Shown here: piece after piece, positions 55,999 to 64,000 of the stretch
Layout: each line of letters starts with the position of its first letter
Numbering within the stretch: the stretch's first letter is position 1
NCBI GenBank assembly: GCA_028753945.1
Contig: JAPNXP010000002.1
Span: 8,742,001 to 8,806,000 of the forward strand
Origin: Hexactinellida sp. DTS-2022
Taxonomy: Eukaryota; Porifera; Hexactinellida
DNA: 64,000 nucleotides
Reading direction: 5' to 3'
Program-made: the position numbers and the translations under genes
Notes under the pieces: model-generated
What the model saw: the letters and a program-made list of their open reading frames with translations, nothing else
The model's database searches: none
Told to the model about the DNA's origin: nothing

Positions 55999-56517
55999 TA
56001 ATGCAAAACCCTTGTATCACCAGCATTACGTCTCAGATCGTGATCCCGAGAACCTGGGTTTAAAAAACAATTCCCGAGACTAAAGATTAAAAACCCTACT
56101 TATTATCCCTACAACACCAACTACCATAATGATCCATCAACAATAAGGTATAATGAATCAATGATGCATCCAGAAACTCAAAGGAGGAAGGTTTTCAAAT
56201 AAATATTCTTCGACAGGATGGAGTTAATTCAAAAATCAAACAGAAAGATATCTTCAAAGAAGCATAAGTGGTATACAAGTGATTGACTTTATTAATTTTA
56301 AGTAAGAATACATATTGTTGTTGTTACAATACTAGTAACGGTGGTCGAATGAGGCCGGTACACCAAATACGAACAAACAAAGTCGGAAAACGGACCTTGT
56401 TAGGTGAACCCTCGCTAAGTGACCGAAACCGAAATAGTCGTACTAAATAGCTAAAATTCGAACCTATTTTGATTAATAAATGGATCGAGTATAGGTAAAA
56501 ATTGAACAACTCACATA
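55999..56517. other. unassigned; weak Helentron-like 3' motif
   Basis: No gene is recognised. At about 56340-56440 AGTGACCGAAACCGAAATAG recalls the GCGACCGAGACCGAAGG end of the Pearl/HINE-like elements, so a diverged copy may end here. Confidence 0.3.
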
Positions 56518-58858
56518 TTAAGAACACTTGTCACAGATGAAAGGTCCGGCTGAGACAATCTCGTATACTACATCAGCGCAGTAGCAGTGGATGCAGTCTG
56601 AGCATTCATCACAGCATACCCATAGCGACTCTATCTTCTTCCCGACTCGTCTGAGTGCTACTGGATCAGGCTCTCTCTTATCGCATATGGCACAAAGGGT
56701 TGTCGACTCGTCAGAACTACTAGAAGCATCACCAAAAGACTGACTAGAGACAGAAGGAGTACTACGCTCTTTGAGTTTTCTCTTCACGCCTGTAGAAACT
56801 CCTCTCGCCTGTCTACCCCGTCCTCGGGTCTGCCTACCTCTCTTCCTCTGCGTGCTCTCAGCTCCATAACGTCCTCCTCTATAGCTACCCCCGCCTTCTG
56901 ATTTCAGCAGTGCCTTCTCTCTGTACTGCTTGACCAGCTTCAGTCTTCTTCGTCGTCGCTAGAAATTAGACATAATCCTGGAAGTTCGGGAACTTTGCAA
57001 CTTATGAATTCGGTTGACTATTGACTGGTAGACCTGCCGAGATGGAGACAGTCCAAGGTCGTACATAATCCCGAAGAGTGACAGTTCTCCCTCATTGAAA
57101 CTCAGAACAGCGAAGGCAGTGCTAATCCTGATAGACTGAGGAGAAACGTGCTTGTTCCTGGGACAGAGACACCATATCATGTTGTGTAACGATTCATTCG
57201 CATTCTGAGTTAGACCCAGTGTCAGATGGCTGCAGAACTCAGTCGTGGCATAAGTGTTGAAGACCTCGCGTACCTTCTGGATTTCAATAGGTGTAAAGGT
57301 GGTCAAAGTGGGTGGTATTGTGGAACTAGAAGGTTTATTCCAACGACACCATGTGTTCTCTCCGGTAGGACAGCCAGAATGATTTCCTGCTGCGTGCTCG
57401 AGGAGAAGGCGTAGAGCTCGTGACAGCTTATCAGGTGTTGTCCCACGATTATGTAATATAACGGTAGAATAGTTCGCGGCGATATAGTCAGCTTTCCATT
57501 CGGAGAGTTTGTGTTGTATATAGGTTTTTGTCCTTGTATTTGGCTTCATTTTCTTTAGGTTCTTCTTCAGACGCTTGGCAGCATGTGTCAGACATTCTTC
57601 TTTTCGCACTTTCACAAGGGGATAAGGATCAAGAGTTGTTGCGTGCTGAAAGGCCTTAGAGTCTCCGTCACAAACAAACACGGAATACACCAGGCGGTTC
57701 TTCTCCAAGCTGCGACCCCAGATCCTCTCGGCAGCTTCCGGCTCCATTGCTTGGGAAGATCTTGTGTAATTCCTGTTGCAATTCGGCTTATGACGCTCTA
57801 GCCACTTCTCGTACTCGGACGGTTTGTCCTTCTGTTTGTCTTCTGTCCATATAGAGCACTTCTCGCATAGTCGACTCAAGATCTCGTAGTCCAGTACTTT
57901 CTTGGTGGAGGTAGATATGGCAGCACCGAAACCTATATTGGAGTAGAAACCCCTGGTCTTCTAGGAGCTGTCGAAAGATATCGGAACGTTGACATAACTT
58001 GACTTGGGGGTGGCATATCAAATACTGTAGCAATCTTGTGTAAATCACGCCTGAGATACCGGTTGAATGTGTGGTTAATACCGATCTCATCGTAACTTCA
58101 TTCATATCTTGGGGGGTAAAAGGTACATTGACACAAGTATGGTGGCTGGGCATGTCCAGAGAACGTGAGGATGGGAAAGTTGCGTGTTCTGAATGGCAAC
58201 TCTGGCACTTGACCCTAAAGAATGTCTGCCAACCGTATTTGCGTTTCTCTTCGTATAAGGCAAGGAGTGAATCATTGCATTTGTTGCATTGAAAGGTAGC
58301 GAATACTTCGGCTAAAATTCCTACATCAAGAATCCTCATACCAGTAGGTGTAGATGCAATCTTGTTAGAATCACCATGAGATGTTCCAAACTTCACTGAT
58401 CTAGGATAGGTATATAAAGGAATACGGTATTTAGAAGTATATCCTCGTAGAGGATGGGTTTTTGAGAACTTATGACTCCTGAATTTGCTTTTAATTTTGG
58501 GAATAGCTTCTAGTTGCTTGACTAAGGCATCTTCTATGGTGTCAACTTTGCCTAGAGTGTGCCTTCTGGCGTAGATTCGCTTGAAAGGGCGACCCCTACG
58601 TCTCCGACTTGTCAAACTGTCTGCATCCTGAGGCGCTATGTCAAGTTCGAAGAAGGACTCTGAGATCCCAGGTGTTGGTGGAGCGATTGATGTTTGGGAT
58701 GATGTCGTTTTAGGTGGAGGAGGTCCTTGAGAAGAGATGGTAGCAAGGGGAGACTGGGGATCGGAAGGAATACTGTCTGAATCTGTTGAATGAGCCGTCG
58801 GAACAAAATCATCAAACTCATTGAAAAGTTGAGCGTCGAAGCTTGACTCGCTTGACAT
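56518..58858 (-). pseudogene. Mutator-like transposase copy 2 with PHD-like finger
   Basis: GC-rich and well preserved. N-terminus (from ATG 58858): Ser/Pro/Thr-rich, basic RRRRGRPFKRIYARRHTLGK, then MRILDVGILAEVFATFQCNK and paired Cys motifs (CNKC, CQSC). After a shift near 58045 comes FDMPPPSQVMSTFRYL. A second shift near 57970 leads to RGFYSNIGFGAAISTSTKK, RLCEKC, AMEPEAAERIWGRSLEK, VFVCDGDSKAF (second catalytic Asp) and KEECLTHAAKRL, then HNRGTTPDKLSRAL and NANESLHNMIWC. One in-frame TAG (~56956) separates this from an RGG-rich stretch and a PHD-like finger (CAIC, WVCCDECSDCIHCYC, CDKC). About 45 residues with the first Asp (YDG in copy 1) are missing. Inactive as it stands. Confidence 0.85.
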
Positions 58859-59000
58859 TATTTTTATCTAATGTAGTTGAAAAAATAATTTGAAAATTAA
58901 ATCCATTACGAAAATCAAGATTTGTCTTATAACACCTCAAATAAATACCCCTACCCCATACCCATTGAATGATATGTTTGAACTTTGAATATACTCGTAA

Positions 59001-59469
59001 GGAGGGAGGAGGTGTTCCCGGCTTAGACGAAGGCGGGAGGGAGGTGTTCCCGGCTTAGACGAAGGCGGGAGGGAGGTGTCCCCGGCTTAGACGAAGGCGG
59101 GAGGGAGGAGGTGTCCCCGGCATAGACGAAGGCGGGAGGGAGGTGTCTCCAGTTTAGGTGAAGGCGGGAGGGAGGTGTCCCCGGCATAGACGAAGGCGAG
59201 AGGGAGGTGTCCCCGGCATAGACGAGGGCGGGAGGGAGGTGTCCCCGGCTTAGACGAAGGCGAGAGGTAGGTGTCCCCGGCTTAGACGAAGGCGGGAGGG
59301 AGGTGTCCCCGGCTTAGACGAAGGCGCGAGGGAGGACGTGTCCCCGGCATAGACGAAGGCGGGAGGGAGGTGTCCCCGGCTTAGACGAAGGCGGGAGGGA
59401 GGACGTGTCCCCGGCATAGACGAAGGCTGGAGGGAGGTGTCCCCGGCATAGGTGAAGGCGGGAGGGAGG
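59001..59469. repeat. 32-bp GC-rich minisatellite, ~14 copies
   Basis: Units of GGAGGGAGGTGTCCCCGGC then TTAGACGAAGGCG, mostly 32 bp, with three or four 35-bp variants (extra GAG or GAC). It lies ~140 bp upstream of the transposase ATG on the minus strand. Open frames through it are repeat translations (YAGDTSSLPPSSKPGTPPSR). Confidence 0.92.
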
Positions 59470-60971
59470 CCTGAGATATGTCCAATTCCCAATAAGTACG
59501 CACAATGAATGTCTGTACTTTTAAACAGCCCATAAATTACAATAAATATTTAGAAGAAATTTCGTACCATGGATTAATAAGATATTTGTACTTTGTTCAG
59601 CAATTTTATAACGTAATTTCAAATAACATGAACTTGAATACTTCAATGATTTATCCTACGCAATACACACTAGATAGAGCCTATTTCTAATACAAAACTA
59701 ATTGATAATACTGCACACTATCAGGCACAATTCATTACTTTGCAAAATATTACGAGTAATTTGTTATTTTTAATTTATTCTACGAAAATGCCGATAAATT
59801 GTACTTGATTAGGATACCTCTTAAAAAAATGATTATAGATACAAAAGTAGGTTGCTATTAGTCTACTTTGCAATTAACTAATGTCGATTGATGTTACAGC
59901 TATAAGATAAACAAATGTTACTCTATATACAGCTTATCTCCAAAGCAGGATAATTCGTAGAGTTACTTAGAAAATGTATTAAATCGACCGCCCATATTGA
60001 AAGTAAAAAGGTGTACAACTCAACTTCTAATTTAGACTATGATTCGATGTTGCATATTTAGTAATAATACGCCTATCCAGTCACGGGCTTGTTAAAAAAC
60101 AGTACATTAATAAGTAACTGAGATTTTTGTCTAGGAAGCTTATACAAAATAGAACGGAATGTCCTTAGTTACTCCTTAATGTGCTAATGCTGGAATTCAA
60201 ATTTGTATGTTATAAATATAGAATACAAAGAACTGCAGTCTATACTATTTCTGGAATATCAGCCGGGCAGTCTACGGTTAACGGTATCCGGATTGGTAAG
60301 TACACAAATTATAATGGTAAATTATTATTGCTTCATCATAACTACTTGTGATTCATAACAAGTATCTAGGAAGGCATTTCTACGAATATCTGCACTTTAA
60401 AAATACAAATTTCAAAATGTAAGGAAATATATTTAGAATTTCTAAAAATGGCTTCTAATTGACCGTAACATAGTCTAATAGGCTATAATCTTTTGTAGAA
60501 GCACTTCCCAACTTCTAACTAGTTGTTGTATAAGAAATTGAGTTACTTAGAAACCTATCCAACTTGCGATAACAATGAATTTACTTTTTTCTCGATTTTT
60601 TACAGTTTTCGATTCAAAGTCCACATTTCTTCAATTTATTGGGAAATTTCACACAATATGTTCCTATATTCAATCCCAAATAATAAATTACTCATTCTAC
60701 TTCCTATTTTTTAAAGATATACTTATGTTATTGAAAATGCATTTGAGTTTGTCACGATAACTCAATACATTTCATCAACACTAGGCTTCTAAATCAATTT
60801 TTATTATTCTTTGAACGAAGCTTTTGAAAATTACGTGTTTTTTAGTTCTAATGTCTCAATATAGTCACTTACTAACATTCCATTTCGATTCCAAAGTGTC
60901 TAATTCTTTCCCCGCAATATATTACTTCTAGAAAAAACTAGATAATCTCTACTCTTACTCTTACTCTACTC
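59470..60971. other. mostly unassigned AT-rich sequence
   Basis: No convincing gene. 60176-60275 resembles 62045-62150 (GTGCTAATGCTGGAATTCA-like, then CAGTC), apparently another remnant of the 3' part of the conserved gene at 62109. GGCAGTCTACGGTTAA at 60265 recurs at 63968. Confidence 0.4.
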
Positions 60972-61678
60972 TTAAGGTTCAGGTTTCCTCTAGAGTACTT
61001 CTACCATAAGTATTTACACGAATGAATTAATTTTTTTACAGCGGATTTACTTGATCCTCAGGATGCCAAAAATACAATAATATTGGCAAATAAACTAATA
61101 GAGGAAAAATGTTTTTTTTAATTTTACCATTTTTTGCGGGATTAATCAATCAGAAAAGATTAACAATACCAAGAATATTATTGATAAAATGTGTTTAGCT
61201 GGATGTAATATAACTTTTGAGTACAGGAATTGTGAATATCTACATTTTTCTGGAATACAAATACTTTTATGTGATGTCGTTTTTCAAATGAATATTTTCC
61301 TTATCCAAAATACAAAAACAGATGAACTATTCATATTAGGGTAAATCGCAGCACTGAAAAGTTGTATCTTTACGAGATCTCTCCGAAACCGTTGAGTTTT
61401 TGATTCTACTACCAAAATTGACAAAATGACTGCTTCCGCAATTCTGAAAATGTTAGTTTTGAGATAGCGGCTTTTGAAAAAAAAATTTACAGCAATTATT
61501 CCTAAATTGAGGTGACCAAAGTGTGTCAAACTGGAAAAATAATAGGAATTTTTCTTAGAAATCTCTTGAGAGTACTCATTGGTATCAATACAATCCCAAA
61601 ATGCAATAAAAGAGAAATGGACAATGATTTGGATTTTATAAAAATATTCGAAATTTGTAGAGTATACCTGAACCTTAA
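60972..61678. mobile_element. TTAA element family B, copy 2
   Basis: 707 bp; TTAAGGTTCAGGTTTCCTCT at the left and AGTATACCTGAACCTTAA at the right. Interior homology with 51628-52506 (ACAGCGGATT, AATACAATAATATT, TTTTGAGATAGCGGC-like). Confidence 0.88.
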
Positions 61679-62108
61679 ATTTTCATCGATATCGGCGAAA
61701 TTTGTAATTTTTACCATATATGGAGGTGTTGTAACGTCATATTGTGACACTTATGCATGACAAATTCAAAATTAAGATTTGAGGACAAATATTTATCTCA
61801 TTAAGTGTATGTTGAGAAAAAGAATATTCCGGTGGAATAAAAGAATTTGGTAATTTGACTTGTCCGGTTAAGATGTGTTTTTGGGTGAATTCACGAATAT
61901 TTTCCTGCCGGGAATACCGTTGAAACAAATGATTACTTAATAGGCAAGGGGGTAATATAGATTTGAACAATAGGTATGTGCCATCACTTTCTGTCAAAAT
62001 CCTTGATGAAACTTTTCCAAAAAATGGAGCATGATCATCAATTAATGTGCTCATGCTGGATTTCATATTACTATGTTCTAAATGTTAAATACAAAAAACT
62101 TAGTGTAT
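61679..62108. other. unassigned sequence downstream of decayed gene
   Basis: No element is recognised. It lies 3' of the minus-strand conserved gene remnant. Confidence 0.4.
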
Positions 62109-63129
62109 TCAATTTTCCGGGAAATCAGTCCTGCAGTCACAGGCAGAGCAGCATTTGACAGTATACTTAAGACAATTGCAATGATATTTCTCATATCTTT
62201 TTTTCTTTGCTTTTGCAATTGCAACATATAATATTTAGAAGATTAGGTGGAGCTATTGGATCTTTTGTTGGTACTGGATCAAACCTCCCATCTTTCTTAT
62301 ACCATCCATATATCAGGGGATGGAACGATTGCCTTTCTAGTGTTATAATTATTAAAATGAATTAACCAATCAAGATTTTGGAGATGCGCTGTGAGGATAT
62401 GCTCCATTTCTGCTCCATCAGTAGGCGTCAATTTCTCAGGGTTTATGATTCTTTTTGCAGCACATCTAGTAAAGTGTGGTACCTTGTAACATGCAGTGGA
62501 ATGTCCATTCTGCCACTATACATGTAACGTAAAACTTGATTACCGGAATTTGTGATTGAATCTTCACTAGACCGCAGATAGTTAAAGACTTTTGATGGTA
62601 TTTAAGAGAAATTGCTGCTGGTGAGTTTTTTAATATATTTATTTTTCCAAATCCATAAATTGATGATACGGTGTCACAACCTGTAAACTATAAAGGAATA
62701 CAAGGTCACTCTTCTGACGTTGGTTCAGTTCATTAATGATATCTTGTACCTTATATGTCCCAGAACCAGTAGCTAGGTATATTGGATTATGGTAATCCTT
62801 GCAATGGTGTACCAACAACACCAGGATGTTAGTATCTTCAGCTTTAACAGTGATTGTACCATTAACTGATTAGTCAAATGTGGTTCGATCTATCAGTGTG
62901 ACAGCATCATCCCTTGCTTGATGAAAGCAAATTCCATCTCCAAGAATGTTCGATACAAAAGATGTATTAACTCGGCCTTGTTATGGAGATTGTCGTCCAT
63001 TCGTTTAAAAAAAATGATGCTGGTCTTATCAGGACTTACCTCAACCCAATATGCCAAAATAACATTTGGAAACCGTCCACTTTCTTCAATCAACTCGTAA
63101 CAGACAAACAAATATATATATACACACAC
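62109..63129 (-). pseudogene. conserved repeat-associated gene, Cys-rich tail, decayed
   Basis: Minus-strand segments in changing frames give, in order: WVEVSPDKTSIIFFKRMDDN and NKAELIHLLYRTF; DDAVTLIDRTTF; EDTNILVLLVHHC; QKSDLVFLYS then TGCDTVSSIYGFGKINIL; GNQVLRYMYSG and LHVTRYHTLLDVLQKE; LTPTDGAEMEHILTAHLQNL; WYKKDGRFDPVPTKDPIAPP; and a Cys-rich end (ICCNCKS, YHCNCLKYTVKCCSACDCR) before TGA at 62109. I know this order (DTDxLVLLxHH, GCDTxSxxxGxGK, LPPTxxAxxxH, Cys-rich tail) from uncharacterised multicopy invertebrate proteins. The DTD and GCDT motifs recall PIN-type nucleases, but function is not established. At least five frame breaks; the N-terminus is missing beyond 63129. Confidence 0.7.
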
Positions 63130-63137
63130 CCAGCCTT

Positions 63138-63297
63138 GTGGTTTAATCTGTAATTGTGAGAAATAGATCTATATACGATAAAAAGCAATAAACCAAAAAA
63201 GACAACATCTTTATCTAATTTACTTGTGATTTTTGTGGGTTTCAAACTTTGCCCAATACAAATCACCCATAGGGGGATTTCTAAAAGTTGTGGTCGT
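63138..63297. mobile_element. TTAA element family A, short fragment
   Basis: 160 bp matching the family A interior from TAATCTGTAATTGTGAG to GATTTCTAAAAGTTGTGGTCG, well diverged. Both element ends are absent. Confidence 0.7.
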
Positions 63298-64000
63298 TAA
63301 CTGAATACTGCCGAAAGCTTTTTCATGAATATCTAATTCACTCAATTCTTTTGAATAAATAAAATGAACTTTTAATTCAAAAGACATCAAGACAGCCATA
63401 TTTTGTCAACCTAAAAAAACTTTTGAAAAATTTTGTCCATTATTTTGCCCCAAAAATAGTGACAAACAATTGTTCTTTGAAACGAAATATGCTAAGAATA
63501 AAGGAAGTTAGTCTTACTTTGAAAACTACATCATGTGGAGCCATAATATTCCATTTTGGAAACATATTTCAAACGACTCGAACGCATACAAATGAAGCTA
63601 GATCAATTTATTAAAACTAATAAAGTTTATTTTTTGAACCATGGATGACGGAAAAAATTAAGAAAATTGCTTTCATGTCTCACAACTCAATAAAAACACG
63701 AGTAAACATTCTAAAAATGGACTATGCATTGAATTCCATGAATAACATAGTTTGCACAGCCAAAGTTTAAATTTTAATATTTTAATTGAGGTGGCATTCA
63801 AGTGGCAGATGTCACCTTTATGCTATGATATCATCATTAAATTTCAAAAAAACTTTTCTTATGTTTGAAATCGATAGAGAATATTACAAAATGTTCAAAT
63901 CGGAAATCTTTTGAAATTTGAAGAATATTTACTACGTTTTTTGGCCCTGCCACATTGTGTGGCGATTAGGCAGTCTACGGTTAATAGGCGTAACTTTGGC
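63298..64000. other. unassigned AT-rich sequence
   Basis: No gene, TIR or repeat is recognised except GGCAGTCTACGGTTAA at 63968, shared with 60265. Confidence 0.45.

Noticed and set aside
57226-58292. Plus-strand frames of 62-73 codons at 57226, 57583 and 58071
   Set aside because: They are antisense shadows of the GC-rich Mutator-like transposase.
59250-59505. 80- and 63-codon frames with AGDTS/PSRLRL repeats
   Set aside because: They are translations of the 32-bp minisatellite; unit length differences shift the frame.

Overview
The window looks like the nuclear genome of an invertebrate animal. It is AT-rich and made almost entirely of transposable elements and tandem repeats. The transposase families present are Helentron, hAT, pogo/Tigger, metazoan Mutator-like, and several that leave TTAA duplications. 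I see no rRNA, tRNA, operon, CRISPR array or reverse transcriptase. No host gene can be named with confidence. Most coding sequence is decayed, with frameshifts, stops and nested insertions, so genes are given as segments. The phylum cannot be fixed from this window.

Layout. 1-9 kb: a hAT remnant, two pogo/Tigger-like elements in opposite orientation, a cluster of TTAA elements sharing a target site, and a Pearl/HINE-like element with core repeats. 9.8-17.8 kb: a decayed Mutator-like transposase gene on the minus strand, broken by a TTAA foldback element, a hAT-type MITE, a 598-bp foldback with 8-bp target duplication (TSD), and a near-complete 2.8-kb hAT transposon that carries its own decayed transposase. 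18-21.2 kb: a GC-shifted short ORF and elements built of short motif arrays (ACCTG, GACTC, CTGTTAACAGC). 21.9-25.1 kb: an inverted copy of a multi-kilobase repeat unit. 26-29.5 kb: fragments, a TTAA element, and motif arrays.

29.8-39.1 kb: a decayed autonomous Helentron on the plus strand, in the order N-terminal Cys domain, Rep, PIF1-type helicase, AP-like endonuclease, OTU protease. It is interrupted by a MITE, by a hAT element that itself contains a TTAA element, and by another MITE. 40.5-41 kb: a compact intact micro-ORF with TATA box and poly(A) signal. 41.5-56 kb: a ~167-bp satellite leading into at least two direct copies (B and C), plus the start of a third, of the same large unit. 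Comparing these copies shows exactly where many transposons inserted. 56.5-59.5 kb: a second, GC-richer and less decayed Mutator-like transposase with a PHD-like finger, next to a 32-bp minisatellite. 60-64 kb: TTAA elements and a decayed conserved gene ending in a Cys-rich tail.

Two patterns stand out. First, one octamer (TCCCCCAC) in three paralogous copies of the large unit abuts three different hAT-like termini, which suggests an insertion hotspot. Second, many elements with 8-bp TSDs are built almost wholly from arrays of one short motif, which looks like amplification of transposase-binding sites.
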